Below, in pieces: positions 1-17,300 of a DNA stretch of 64,000 bases (position 1 is the first letter of the stretch; every line of letters begins with the position of its first letter). This stretch comes from Cygnus atratus. Lineage: Eukaryota > Chordata > Aves > Anseriformes > Anatidae. The position numbers and the translations under genes are program-made. The notes under the pieces are model-generated. The model saw nothing but the letters and a program-made list of their open reading frames with translations. It did not search any database and was not told the DNA's origin. The DNA lies in assembly GCF_013377495.2 (NCBI RefSeq), contig NC_066362.1, positions 100,932,129 to 100,996,128 on the forward strand. Direction: 5' to 3'.

Positions 1-2631
<2,631 letters not shown>

Positions 2632-5342
2632 TGCTTTCTGTGAAATTTTCATCAATGCTGAACAAAGAGATGGGTGGCAGGGAATGAAATGACAGGAATT
2701 CTTCTCTCCAGCTCCCTGTACTTCCAAGCAGACACACCTTTCATTCCTACATTTAATTATTTTTTTAAACAAGAGGAAAATCTCAGAGTGATTGACACAT
2801 GAAGACCTTTCCCTCTGGTGTGGACATATATTTTCTATTTTCATTGCTCTGGGCAATGCACGTGAGGTGCTTGGAGAGATCTGGATTGGTAAATCATGTT
2901 TAAATATTATAAATACAAAGTCTTGGCTCTGGATACAAACTTCTGGTACTGGGGATGTGGCTGATACGACAGGCTTGATATAGGGAGTGGCTATGTGGCT
3001 AAAATCCATCCTGGCAAAATGGATGTTGCTTTGTGGACTTGATGCCCTTTGGTAGAATATATGAATATAGACTGTTTTAAATGAAGATATGGCTTTACAA
3101 ATATAGATTGCACTAGTATAGTGATTATGGCTGATGCAGAGAATAAGGCTGTATTCAGTATAGACTGTACTGAGATGAAGGATTTGCTGTGTAACCAGAT
3201 CCTCAGTAGCACCTTGATATGAAATCGTTGGCTCAATGGATACAGACTGCGCTCCGTGGGCACGCACTGTGCTGCAGTACAGATGGTGTGGATCTGTGGG
3301 CATGGCTCTACTGTGGCATGAAAGAATGGATGCAGATACGAATCTAACCCTGCTCTGAGATACTCATGCTTTGGTTTCTTTCTTTCTAGTCTTTCATTTA
3401 TTTGTTTCTGTCTTTGACATTTCTACCTTCCTAGGAGCTGGCAAGAGTGGTGTGTCCTTTTGGCACTGAGCACTGGATGCCAGTGGAAAGAACATTTTCA
3501 GCTACGGAGACAGTCATAAAAAGCTGACTCTTGTAGAGGGCTTGAGAACATGTCCATCTTGGTGCTGCTGCTGCATCCTTCTGTCTTTTCCTTTGCCAGA
3601 AGCATGGGGAGGCAGCAGATCCAGGAATAGTGTGTACAACTATGAGATCACAGATATCCAGTTTACAGTGGAATTTTCAGTTGTTGCTTTTTTAAAAACT
3701 TTTTATATTGCTGGTTAAGTGTTCCTAAAAAAGCAGTTAATAGTGGTAAAAGCCTGTACTCCAGTATCAGAAATACTGCACCTTTCCCATTTCTGCCACT
3801 CCTTCTGCAGTGCCAAATGTAGATGGAGGAAAGAGGCTAGAGAGGATGTTTCCTCCTCTTTCTTTCTTCTTCCTGACTATATTCCTGACTTCTTTTGTTT
3901 TCCTGCCCCCAAGCAATGTAAATAGTGCTCAACACTTGATCTGTTTCTTTTCACATTCCATCTCTTTTTCAGGAGTGGAAAAAGCTGATTTTAGGAGTTT
4001 TTTTCCTATTTGTATGGGTTCCTTTTTTTTTTTTTTTTTTTGGTTTGTTCATTTGTTTTGTTAAAAAACAATGGTTCATTGACTTGTGGGAATTCAGTCT
4101 CTTGCAATTGCTCACCATGTTTCTACAGACCTCTTTTTGCAGGGGAGGGACTTTGAAAGGAAATTGAAAACCTCTCTCAAGGTAGAAATTTACCTTACCC
4201 TGAAACTGTCTCCTCTCAGGTGGAACTTTACCCTACTCAGCTTTCTCCCACTTACACAGGCAGCTGCATGAAGAGGGAACTCCTCTATGAACTCCCAAGT
4301 CTTTCTAGCCAAGACCATGTCAAGAGGATCTGTCTTCCCTCTCCATTGCTCCTCTAAAGGAAAAGACCTTTGGATATTAAAGTAAGATTGATAATTTGGT
4401 GTAGGTAAGAGACAAAAACTTTTGTGACCTTTTTTTTTCTTTTTTTTTTTTTTACCCATTTCCTTGTGCTTGCTTACATCTGTCTTAGGAGGTAGCTCTT
4501 CTCCTGAATGATGAACTTTCAATATCTTTGTACAAATGTTTACACATTCAGGTGCTAACCTCTCCTGGGCAGCAATGCTTGATAAAGATGAATCTACAGT
4601 TTTTGCAGGATCAATGCTAGTTCATTTTCCTGAACTATCTTGAGCCTAGTCATGGATCAGGGCCTATGAAACGACATGAACCAGAACAGGTGACAGGGCA
4701 AGTGCCAAGGGCACTTCATCAGGTGACAAATGAGCAACTGTTAATTATTTCTTTTTCTAAAAACCTTCAGGGAAACAGAATGGTCTAGTATGTTTCTTTG
4801 TGGGAGAAAATTTGGGTTTATTGCTTTTTTCTCACAGTTTTGTTCCCATGTGCCTCTCCAGGACCAATCTGGATGTTTATGGTAACTTTCAGAATAGCTT
4901 CAAATGATCTTTCCGTGTTATTTACAGGATTGAGGTGAGAGGGCCAACTTGTCCAGGACTTTTTTCTTTTAATGTGGACATGTGGTACACTTACTAAGGT
5001 GTTTGATCAACATCTAAAAGATGTACATTTTCTCCATGCAAGGGAGCGAGAGGGAAATATCTACACAGGAAAAAATGAAAAAAAAAATAAAAAATTGAAC
5101 GTATAGAAAATTCTGTGGAGTTCAATAGCAGGGGAAAACCTGTCAAGTTTCCATTTTTCTATGGAACGGGATAGAGAATCATACCCTGCTTTATAATTTC
5201 ATAACCTTATCTCTAGCAACCTGTAGATAGACTCATTCTCTGTGAAGTCTGACAGGTTTCAAGACTACTCTCTGTAAAAACTTTAAAGTTTTCTAAATTC
5301 TATAAAGCTTTTTCATAAAGACCATGACTTTCTGTGAATAAA
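2632..5342 (+). other. FAM131B: Probable FAM131B 3' UTR, end unresolved
   Basis: No coding signal follows the stop. Possible poly(A) signals on the + strand are ATTAAA at 4376-4381 and AATAAA at 5086-5091 and 5337-5342; I cannot tell which is used. Part of it (about 2930-3210) is made of diverged short units (see findings). A long antisense ORF across 2569-3303 looks like chance. Confidence 0.4.
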
Positions 5343-8300
5343 ATTTCATGACCTCGTCCACAATCCAAAAGAGAAATGTATCTTCCTCTCCAGTTGCAAG
5401 GAGCTTGACTAGAGATAGCAGGCCTACCCGTAATCAGTTGCAACCTGAGTGAGCATCCAGAGCTGGACTGGAAAGGCAGTTTGAATATAATTTGAAAATG
5501 GTTTGTATAACCTGGCCTTTTCTTAGGTAACAAGCCTGCTGCTTCTGTGTATCCAGTATCAGAGAGAGGGACCTGCAACCTACTGTGCATTTTCCAGAAA
5601 AGCCATTATTATATAGCTACACCTATTCAAGCATATGGAGGGCACAGGTGCTCTGTGAGCAAAATTTGGCCTGCAGTTCTTTATGCTGATAAGGGTAAAT
5701 GAATTGGAGGGAGTCCAGCCAAATACTCAGAGTGCAAATTGAACCCATGAGGCTGAAAATAAGGAGAGGTAAGCTGAGTATGCTTGATCTGGGGTCACTA
5801 AGAAACTGAGCTCTACTGTTTGTTTATACAGGCCCTTTTTAGACCAGAGCTGCACTACATAGTTTTTGGATATTTCTTGAAGCAGCAAAGGTAGAAAATT
5901 TCTTTTCTTTTTTTTTTTCTTTCTTTTTTTTTTCTTTCCTACCACCACCTCAAAGCCTTTGTCTTCAACAGGAGCTGCTGCTGTTATTATAGTGAATATG
6001 AATGAAGGGTTAAACATGTGACCCTAATTGAAAGAAAACTCAGATTCCACTGTAAGAAAATTCTATCTTCCTTTTCCCATGGTTGCATATTTTTGGCCAG
6101 TTATACTACTTCATTTAAACCCAGAGACTAGACTGGAGGAAGGAATAGAGAAATAAGATTGGCAAAATCCTGGCAGATAATATGTTAAGATTTGGAGCAA
6201 GCACTGGGCCAGCACCTTTGGGCCAGCAGTTTGAGTATGCCCTAATAATGTATGGGTAATGATTGCCTCATAGCAAACTAAACATAGGATAGGGGCATGT
6301 TTCATCTCTAAGGCCTAGTGTCTAGCTTACCCAAATGTTGAGGGCAGCTGGGTGAGTTAGGGAATTGCTGAATGGTACATGAACATTGTATCACAAAAGC
6401 TTTGATTAAAAAAAAAAAAAGTGGCTAGGGAACTGTGGCATGTTAGGACCACCAAGTCATTGGTTTGAGCCTCTGCTTATCTACTAGTAGCTGTAACTCT
6501 TTCCTGTATGACCATTTATGTAATTTGATGAATATCAAGTGATTGTTTAATTGTCCCCCTTGCTCTTTTTCCGGTGCTGGTGTCAGGAATGACACAGTGC
6601 TAGTGCTTCTGTCACTGTGGTTGTATGACTTAGGGGGAGGGCAGATCTTATTTTTTCTGCCTAAAATCCAGTAGAGTCCACCACGTTTGGGAATACTGGG
6701 TTGCACCCTTCCTATTCATCTTTCACATGAGATCTACAGGCCCTGCTGTGTTTCACAGTGTGGGATCCTTCCCTTCAGAGCCCTGGGATTACAATGACTC
6801 AGAGAATCATTTTGCTTGCGCAGTCCAAACCTCAAAGTCAAGGACCATACAAGAGAAGCTTACATAAGTTCTTCTTTATATAAGTTTTAGGCTTTCTTCA
6901 CAAGCCTTGTGAATTTTTTTCAACCCCATTACCTTAGGCTTTGGGGTTGAGAAGTCAATCTGCTACTTTAGTTTCTGTGTCTCTAAATCAGCAACTTCTG
7001 TGAAGCCACTGACAAGTCACCCACTTCCACTTTCCCTCTTCTGCCCCCACCCCCCCTTACCTCTCTAAGACTTTAACATCACCATTCATGATAAGCTTGC
7101 AGCAGAGAACAGAATTTAACCATACCTCCAAACTGATCAAAATGGGAAGCTGTTGTGAAGGAGGTAGCCCTCTACCCCAACTGTACCCATCTCCCACAGT
7201 CCTTGTACAGATACTAGCACACTGCTGACCTCATAACAAACCAGGTCGCTTATACCTTTCTAAAATAAGGAAGAGGGAACATCTGTGAGCAGAGGGAGAG
7301 CGAGCATTATTCTCAGCAGCTGGCCTTTATATTAGGCTAGGTAAACTGTGAAAGTGCACTTTGAAATGGCATCGCTGTGATAAGTTGAAGCTGACAAAAG
7401 AAGCTGTCATGCTTCCTCCCTTCCCTCATCACCAGCTGTATACTTCTGCTGCCTAAGAAGCACCAGTACTAACACTCATTTCGCTGCTCAGGAACTGGCA
7501 CCATTGAAAACTAACCACATCCCCTATCAAAATAAGAGTTTCAGTGGATCAGCAACTTGTATTTTTTACATGGCGAGGCATGCATCACTGAGGTCCTGTG
7601 AAACGTGCAGATGGTCATGTTGAACGATGTTTCTCTGGCTGCAGATGCAACTTAAATTGCTTTAAGCTGACTGTGAAATTTCTGTCAAAGAAAAAGAAAC
7701 CCACCTGGGAAACCTGAGAGGATATACTCCCCCTATCCTCCTTCCCTAGCATTTTCCTTAGAATTTTTAGTATGCTGTAATCTGATTTTGGGTTCCCTCC
7801 TCTTCCACAGGCTCCTTTGAAATAATCCCTTGCAATCAGGCAGGAGGCCACGAGTAACTTGACATACCCTTGAAACTGATAAAACTGATATGCACAAATC
7901 ACTGATGTACCCAGTGATTACACTCCACAGCAGCTAAAGATACTGATGAGTCTTTTCCTGTAATTGTAAGAGGAAGAGCCTTGTGGAGGACTGAAGCACA
8001 GATATTGGAGGTGAGGTTTCTCCCTGTCTTTAAGCTAGTTCCAATCTAGTGTGAGATTCAGAATGGCTTTTCATACCTAGGCAGAGTCTGTGCATGATGT
8101 ACTGTGTCCAGCAACAACAGTTAGTTGAAGGCCTGAAGATGATTGAAGAGAAGGAAACTGTTCTCTTTGTTTGACAGGTGTGAAGTATGGTGGTGGGGCA
8201 AGGCAGGGTGTAACAGGCCAAACTCGTAGACAATTATGTGTGTTTGGTGCAATGGCAAGAAGTGTAGCCAGTGAGGGGAAGAAGTTGAGAGAGAGGCTTG

Positions 8301-11300
8301 GGAAAAAGATCAAGAAAAACTTGAAGTTTATTTTTACAAAACAGAAGTAGGAAGTTCTGTGCCAGACTCCAGGCAGAAGGGAACCAGGTAGAGAATTGCT
8401 ACACAAGCTGTAGCTCCAGGATTGGCACAGCTCATGGCAGTCCTTATTCTAGGCCACACTTTTTGTCAGACAGAGTGAAAGGAAAGAGACCTTCCTGAAT
8501 TAGGCCAGCTGCTGGCTTCTTTTTCATTGTCTTTGAAAAATGGTTCACCACATGCTTAATTCTTCAGGGGAACCATTAAAAATAATCAAGGTAAGAACTT
8601 ACTTATTGTCCAAATAAAGTTAATGTGAATTTTGTCTCTAGCAGAAAAGCAAAATATCTAAATTTGGCTCAGTTTACCTTTACTGTTGCATTGGTAATTG
8701 CCTAGAAAGAGCAACAAACTGAAATAAATCCACCTATAAGAATTTTGGAGAGCGGGCGGGGCAAGGTTATTAATTGTAACTTTGATGTGTGCAACATCAA
8801 TCTATTCAGTTTGCCTAAGTCCCTACTATCTTGCAGTCTAAAACTCTTCCTTATAATTTCTTCTGGATAGAAGTTCCTTGTTCCTTGTTCAGATAACTCT
8901 AAACAATCTAGCATTTCCCTTAAACTAACTTTGACTTTTTTCAAAGGGAGAGAAAAGGAATGGAAAGAAAAAAGAAATCCATTCCAATACAGAGCTTTGA
9001 TTCCTCTCCCCTATAGCAATTTCATGGGGAAAGGTTGCTATGCCATGGCTCAGGGAAAGGAAAAAAATAGGAAAAATGTTAGTAGAGTAGTGCCTATTAG
9101 AACTAAATGTATATGTAGCACAGCCTATAGTCATTAAAATACAGTCTCAAATATGAATGCAAGTGGTAAAGTCAATGTCAGGTGCCTCTTCTATATCACA
9201 GGTTTTTCCCACACTAAATAGTAGTAAATCTGCACAGGAACAGAAGAGAGCAGCTGGACATCTGTGCCAGAGGGATGTCTCACCTCATCTCAGAAAGTGT
9301 CTTGGAGCCTCCAAGAGTTGACTGGGGTAGGGATGAAGACAAATGGTTATTATGTTGTCGAATGGACATAGAATACCTGTGCTAGAACATTAGGGCCTAT
9401 TTGCATACTTGTACTTTGTTTTTTCCCCTGCATAGGGAACAAAGTGGAAATCTTCTCCTTGTCAATCAAAAGAAGCTCTATGAATGTCAGCATAGGTCTA
9501 CTCATATATAATACAGACCAATAGAAAAAGGAATTATGTTTTTTGCCAGTACAGATACACATTGCTGGAAGAGGAAAAATTTAGTCAGGCCAGGACTCCC
9601 TGTGAAAGACTATATTTACTAAAACTGTAGAGACTTGTTTCATAAAATTATGAAAACTTGTTCAAGTGAGAATGTTCTCTGCAGACATTAAGGGATTTAC
9701 CTACTGATGAATGGTAGCTGCTGTCTTCTAGGAAGAAAGGGGTTGCAGTGTTCTTTGGAAAGAATGTTAGTGAGCATTTTCCTCATCTCCTTTGATTGGG
9801 GACATTTTGAATGTACTAGTCTTGTTTCTGCTTTCCTCTAAGGGAACAAATGTCCACCCTAGTCAGACAAACCATCAAAAAAGGATTTTCTCCATTACGG
9901 AAACAAGATTGTGCACCAAGATTTACTTTTAATTAGATAAAAACGTCTAGTACAGATTCATTAGCTTTCTGGATTCATTTTCATTGGACATGGAAATCCA
10001 GTCCTGTTGGAGGTCAGAAGGTTAAGAACCCTTTTCTAGAGCTCTGCTGAGCTTCCATGGAGCAAGTACAGATGGACTTCCCTTCTTTTCAGATATTGCA
10101 TGTGTGAGCAATGTAGCAAGCCAAAAGCTCTTTTGCAGATATATATTCTTGTTTGACTTCAATTTCTCTTCTCTGATTTGTGGATGTTGTGCATGATTGG
10201 AGGCCTCTGGGAATCCCTATGCTATAAAGTTGGGACTCAAAAGTAATTTCACAGAGAGTAGGGTTTATCTTGTTTCAGCTTTTTTCACATATGGGAGGGT
10301 CCAGACTGAGGATTTGAAACATACAGGGTGGTGGATGGGAATCTCAGTAGTGGTGTGGGGAATGGATTCCTGAAGCACATTTAAAAGTAACTAAGGTTTG
10401 GGGCTTCAAATGTTGTATTCTCAGTGTCTGAAACTGCTTTATCATAAGTGTATGGGACAGTGGAGGTTGCAGCAAAGCAATTTTAAGACTTTCCCTCCAA
10501 TCCATACACATTTTCTGTAGGGGGAGGCTGCATGGTGATTATCTGTATTCTTTCAAGCTAGTGTTTACAGAGGTGCATTAACGTCTGGGGTGAAAGTATT
10601 GAATGGAAGTAAAACAAAAAAGAGAAAGGGGTCCACTATTGTAAGCTTTCATCCCTACCTTGTCCCACACTAGCCCTTAATAACTAACATGAGTCTGATT
10701 TGCCTTTGGTCTTCCAGCTCCAAAACATGTTTGCCTGAAAATTTTTGTTGAATATACTTCGCATGTTTTGATAATGTGACTTCTAAGATAACACTTCTAC
10801 AAAGTTATATATAAATACATGCAAGTACAAACACATAAATACATGTACACACACTACATATAGACTTAGGAAACTATATGGCACTCTACACCTCCATGCC
10901 TGTATGTGGCAGCAACCACATTAAATAGGGGAGGTAGCTCAAAATAGCATGTACAGTCCTTTATGGAGTTGTTATTAAACAGAATGTGGTCTTGCCATCC
11001 TGGCTGGTGGAAGTGTTTTATTTCTGTGGGACTGGTTCCAGGGGAGTTGCGTCTGAGAAAAGAGGATCATAGGAACAGGGGTGGGTCTCAATGAGATTGT
11101 CTGATGGAGGGCCTTGAAAAGAATCCATGGTGGCTTGGAGAAACATCCCACAATAAGAAATATATGATATACTATTTCTCATCGAGAAGATAAGAACATC
11201 ATCTGTTCCACTATACAGGGTTAAAACCTCGCTTGTACTTGTGGCTACCATGAGACAAATCCCAGGCCATTGTGACAGATTTGATGATAGACAGCATCAC

Positions 11301-12619
11301 ATTGACAGGAACTTCTTGTTTAGCACACAGATTTCCTGTTGCACTGGAAAAGCATTTACCAGATGATGTGTGTGAGTTTTATCCTGGTATTGGTGATGTG
11401 CAGACACAACTGGTACAGTTGGTACAGTTTCACAACGGCAGGTTAGGATAAGACACAAAGAGGAATCTGATGCTGGGGTGGCACATGCACTTACCATGAG
11501 TAGCAAGACTCTGGTTTCATGGTTTATTTTTAAATCAGCACTTCTTAGCCTGGTGTTCTCATAACAGTTCGGGGAATTGATTGGAAAAGGAAATACCTTT
11601 TCCCTGGAAAGGAACAACTCTGCAATTCCAGTATTATTGTGTCATCTGCCTCTTCCTACAGGGATTTAGAACGTTAGGCCAGATCCAGTAGCACTTTGTT
11701 AATAATATGAGAATTCTAAGTTCTAGACATGAAAGATGTTTATTTCCTTGTGAAGATATTTATTTGCACTTTTCCACTGGTTCTTTCAGGGGCTAACCAG
11801 TGTCACTTGACCTGCATAAGGCATACTGTATTTCACAATCAGGACTTAGCAGATCTTTGCTTTTTGTGTTCTATTTGAAATTAATCTCCTCCCAGTTTAC
11901 CTGCTGAATAGATTCTCATCCATCCTTTGGTATGTGTATCTGCATAATTATGTTAATTATGTTCATATATTTAGTTGTGTTTTAACTCCTTTAGTTTTTT
12001 TTTCCCTCCACTCCTGAAAGTCCCCTAGTGTTCACTCTCATTGTTTTTTGTTGTTGTGTTGTTCCCCCCCACAATGGCATCTAAATTGTCACTATATATT
12101 TTTTTCTTGAAATGTAATGTCCTGAATGAAATCAGTTATTCCACATACATTTAAGACTTGAGTCCCTGGGAAAAGAACCCAACTCTGAGCTTGGAAGCGG
12201 TACCTTCAGTATAAGAATGTTTTTTTTTTCTTAATTTCACATTATGCTACAAAGATAGTGTGCGGCTGCTGAATGCTTCACCTAACAGAACTCTTTTGTC
12301 ATCATTCTAGTCTAGATTTATCCCTCAGTTAAATACTTCTCTGGATTTAGCTGCTTAGCATCAGCACGAACCTCACTCTGTGGTATTTGCCCCAGACTTT
12401 CATTCCCATTTCCTTCTCATTTTTCTGTTTAGACTAGATGGCAAATCTACTATATGCTTCTCTCATCTTACAGTCTTACAAGCTCTCTTAAGTTACTTTT
12501 TCAAGTAATTAATGAAAAGAGTAAATAAAAAGGGCACAATTCTTGCTGTACACCTCACTGGCTCTGCACTTTTCCAGCTGCAAGGGTATTTTCTGTATAA
12601 TCCTTCAGGCAGTTCATAG
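5343..12619. other. Intergenic, no gene seen
   Basis: No exon, RNA gene or clear transposon could be supported. ORFs are short and without recognisable domains. It includes a run of A at about 6409-6420, mixed A/C-rich sequence at 10803-10860 and T-rich patches. The last 130 bases before 12620 may be an old LINE piece, but too diverged for me to name. Confidence 0.5.
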
Positions 12620-14356
12620 TTTCTGTGCCATATATTAACAACAAAAGGAGGACCAGAGACAACATTGGTTTGCTACATTATGAGGATACTCACCTCACAA
12701 ATAGCAACATAAACAAAGCAGAGATGCTTAATGCCTTCTTCACCTCTATCTTAAACACTGATGATGGGCCTTGGGACCCCTGGAGCTTGAGTTGGAGGAC
12801 TGTGACTGTGGTAAATATAAACTCCCATCTGACTCTGAACTTGTGTGGGATCTGCTGATCCAGCTGGATGCATATAAGTCTATGAGGCCCAATGGGAGTG
12901 ATCCCAGGGTACTCAAAGAGCTGACCAATATCGTCACAAGACCTCTCTCAATTATTTTTCAATGGTTGGGAAATCTGGAGAGCTCCCAGTTGAATGGAAA
13001 CTGGCAAATATTATCCTAGTTTTCAAGATGGGCAAGGAAGAAGACCTTGACAGGCCTGTCAGTCTCACTTCAGTGCCTGGTAAAATTATGGAGAAGATTA
13101 TTCTGGGAGTTATTGAAAAACACCTGAAAGACAATGCAGTCATTGGTCGTAGTCAACACAGGTTCATGGGGGGAAAGTCCTGTTTAATGAGCTTAATTTC
13201 CTTTTACAAAAAGGTTACCCGACTAGTTGACCAAGGGAAGGCAGTTGAGGTAATCTTTTTGGATTTCAGCAACGTCTTCGATATAGTTTCTCACAGTATC
13301 CTTCTGGACAAAATGTCCAGCACATTGACTAGACAAAAACATAATCTGATGGGTGAATAATTGGTTGACGGGTCAGACTCAAAGGGGTATAGTAAATGGG
13401 GTTACCTCAGGCTGGTGACCAGTCACTAGTGGGCTTCCCCAGGGCTCCATTTTAGGGCCATTTCTTTTTCATTGTTTTCATAAATTACTTGGATGCAGGA
13501 CTTGAAGGAACACTAAGCAGGTTTGTAGATCATAGATGTTACTAAATTGGGAGGGTCTGTTGACTCCCTTGAGGGTAGAGAGGCCTTGCAGAGAGATCTT
13601 GACAAATTAGAGGGATGGGCAATCACCAAGAATATGAAGTTTAAAAAGAGCAAGTGCCGGATTCTGCATCTGAGACGAGAGGCTGGGGAGCAGTCCCACA
13701 GAAAGGGATCAGGGGGTTTTGGTCAATGGCAAGTTGAATATGAGTCAACAGTGTGCCCTGGCAGCCAAAAGCGCCAACTGTATGCTGGGGTGCATCAAGC
13801 ATGGCATTGCTAGCTGGTTGAGGGAAGTCACTGTCACGCTGTAGTCTGCACTGGTGCAGCCTCACCTCGAGTACCATGTGCAGTTTTGGGTGCCACAGTA
13901 TAATATATAAAACTATTAGAGAGTGTCCAAAGGAAGGCTATGAAGAAGGGTCTGGAGGGCAAGACATATGGGGAGTGGCTGAAGTAACTTGGTTTGTTCA
14001 GCCTACAGAAGACTGAGGGGCGACCTCATGGTGGCCTACAGCTTTCCTCATGAGGGGAGCGGAGGGGCAGGTAATGATCCCTTCTCTGTGGTGACCAGCA
14101 ACAGGACCAGAGGGAATGGCAAGAAGCTGCAACAGGCTGGCTGTCAGGAAAAGTTTCTTCAGTGAGAGGGTGGTTGGACACTGGAACAGGCTCCCCTGGG
14201 AAGTGGTCACAGCAGCAAGCCTGTCGGAATTCAAGAATCATTTGGTCAATGCTCTCAGACATATGGTTTGATTTTTGGGTGGTCCTGTGTGGAGCTAGGA
14301 GCTGGACTCAATGATTCTTGTGGGTCCCTTTCAACTCAGGATATTCTATGATTCTA
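12620..14356 (+). mobile_element. CR1 LINE, long but dead copy
   Basis: Reverse-transcriptase pieces occur in several frames: 12625-12858 (NKAEMLNAFFTSIL), 12962-13360 (LANIILVFKMGKEED, then SVPGKIMEKIILGVIEK and QHRFMGGKSCL) and 13547-13680 (LQRDLDKLEGWA). The element ends in the CR1 3' end TATTCTATGATTCTA at 14342-14356. Frameshifts and stops break the ORF, and the catalytic aspartate block after 13500 is scrambled. It lies between FAM131B and CLCN1 and is truncated at the 5' side. Confidence 0.88.
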
Positions 14357-17300
14357 ACTGCAAATTTGATTTAAGCATAAGATTCTGTGATAAAGTTGGT
14401 CATAATCCAACCATCTCACAACTCCCATTTCTTTTCACAACCCATTTGTTTAAGCGCACTATAGAAGTTTGAGGAGGGCAAAAAAAACCAGATGATTTTT
14501 TTTGGCAGTTGTATTTTCTCATAATCCTCCCATTACTGTCTTTTGCATTTGTTTCTGTGAGGAATAACTGAGAAGTTTCTAACTTAAGCTTGTGTGACTT
14601 TAATCCTAACGCCATTTTAGTAAGTCTTGTATTTTATCATTTGTCCTTCAAATTCAATAGGTAGCTACTCAGTAAACAGCCAGATATTATCAGCTTTTAG
14701 ATTTTTGTTCATATAAAGCAAACGGTTCTGTACATCATGTAGATACTCTACAAGCATTTCCTCTACATTGTTTCCTTATCGATTTGCTACTGGACTTCTC
14801 AGCATTCTTTGTCCTCCATATCAGGTCCAATCCTTCAACTTGGCTAGATATGGAGCATACAGTGTTTGCACAAGCAGGACATCAGAACTGCTGGAATGTG
14901 AGCAAATGTTCATCTGAAAGCTCAGTGCTTGAACTCGTATTAAATTTGTCTGAGACTGGCTTCATTATCCAGCAACCTAATCCCAGTGGGTGTCCACTGT
15001 TTTGTCTTTAGCACTATGAGTTTGCATCAGGACTTCCTGACTTCCAGCAAGCTGAGGGAGAGAGCGATGTGGCTCAAAGCACAGGCAACCCAGTTGCAGA
15101 GCTGCGTAGTATTTCACACCCTTGATTTGAAAAAGGTGATGTTTGTGCATCTGTGCATATTTGTTGACTGGTTGACTGTCCTGTATGGGAAGGGGACACA
15201 ATGAGAACTTGCAGTTATGGTCAGGACCAGCTTAAGCTTGCCTCCCACAAATAAAGCCTTAAATTTTGCATCATGTGGCTTAAAATTAAAATATAAAATA
15301 AAATGTTTTTATCTGTTTGAGAATGCTAATGCTCTGTCATGGCTTTTATGCTGACATATTAATTACTGGTCTCTAGTGTTGACTAAGTTGTAGAGTTCTG
15401 CCCAAATCCTTTTTTATGTGGCCAGGAACAACTTAGTGCTTATTGTGACAGTATATTTAATAGTGTGTTTTTAATTATACCACTACCAGGGTTGGACTAA
15501 TTTGGCAGAGTGATATTTATTTGCTTAGCTGGTTATTGCCCTGGCTTGTATTGTCTGGCCACAAACCATGCACTTCTATACAGTGTTTGCATATCTGGTG
15601 TGTTTGTGTGTGTGTGTAGTTATTTTTTATGAACATTTTGTTCTGTTTGTCTCTCTTTTCGTGTGTATATTAAGTGGTTTTGTCCATAGGGTTAGCAAAC
15701 TAGATTTTTTTTAATAGACTGAAATAATATGCCAACCAAAAACAGTTACATGGTTTTTTTTCAAGCACTTTTTTTTCTGGTTGTCTAATAGTTCATCACC
15801 TTGTGTTTTCTCCTTTATTGAAGTCATGACAAAGTCTCTTAGCCTTGTCATAACCACCCAAAGACCTATCTGTTTTCTTGTTAATCTTGCTTTCCTTATT
15901 TTTAATGTATTCATATTTATGAGTTTAAAAACAGGACTTGTGCTTTCAAATGTAAATGCCATTTAGAAGGAAGAGTTGAACTTCTTGCTAGATTAGAATT
16001 TCATAGATAACTTCTTGCACTCGTTAGCTGAAAATCAGTAATCTGGCAATTAGTTGAGATTAGGACTACATTTTTTCTTGAAGATAGAAGGCAAAAGGGT
16101 GGCGTTTTTTTTTTGTGTGTGTATGGTGGTGGTGGTGATTTCCCAAAATTTCTGCTCTGATGGAGATTTTTAACTATTGTGTTCTTCGCGAGTATTTCCT
16201 TATAAGTTGGGTACCAAATGTAGTTCAGCAGGTGGTTGGAGCAGAAAATGCTGAACAAGATCAGTTCTATTTTAGTGCTTTCAGTGTTAGTGACAAGCTT
16301 AGTGTTACATGAATCTTTGCCCAATAGAAGTGATTCTAAGCAACTGCATAGGTTATTTAAGACAAAGGCAAGTTTTTGTGATTCAAAACAGTCTCAGAGC
16401 TTCTTGTTTCTCAAGGCTTGTGCTTGGATTTTTTTTGGGTAGAGCTGAGGTTTGATTTTCTAAATGAATAGGAAGGTCTCATTGATGGGGAGAGCTTGAT
16501 TTGGGAGAAGAATGTTTTTTTGTAGGTAGTTAGCCAATTCTCTACTTTCATAGGATGAGAGATGCAGGTTTTATAGTGACTGATCAATGTCACTTTGTAT
16601 GCAGGACAAAGATTTCAAGTTTAAACTTGGGGTGGGAGGCGGGGGATAGGAGTACTGGGTTGCCTGAGGGGGTGCAGGCTTAGAGAGTTCTTGACAAAAG
16701 TCAGCTAACTGCACATTTCACACTTACTAAAGTACTTGGCATCAATTCAGTGAAGATTTTATTAGTAAAAATGGAGGTGGAAACATCTCCAGACATCACA
16801 AGCTATTTTTGCAGTACTTTTTAAATTTTTTTTATTTTTGTTTCCTTCTGGTTCCCTGTACACATCCATGTATGCATACTTTTTCTCTGGTGAGAAAGTG
16901 GCACAGATGAATACTGCTTCTGCTCGAAGGGTGGGGATGGGGCATACCTGTAATGGATCTTGAATGATGTCTTTAAAGAGCAGCACTAACAACATCCGTC
17001 TTTCTGCTTCCCCACAAAAGAAGTCCAATTCATCATATTTCCTCTGGGACAGCTAAGGGCAGTAGGAGTGGAGGAGATATGTGTGTGTGCATGTGCAGGC
17101 ATGCATGTTTGTGTCCTTATACCCTCAGGTGACAAAATATGAAATTTTCCAGGTTAGCTTGTGGCTTCCTGTGAGCTTCCCAAGCCCTTCCATGTGAATC
17201 ATTTTTGTTTGAGCTTCATTTCTCCCAGCCCACAATCTGTCTGTCGTGAGTCACACACTCTCTGGCTTTGATTTAGACTCCATCTGCTTTCTCATCCAGT

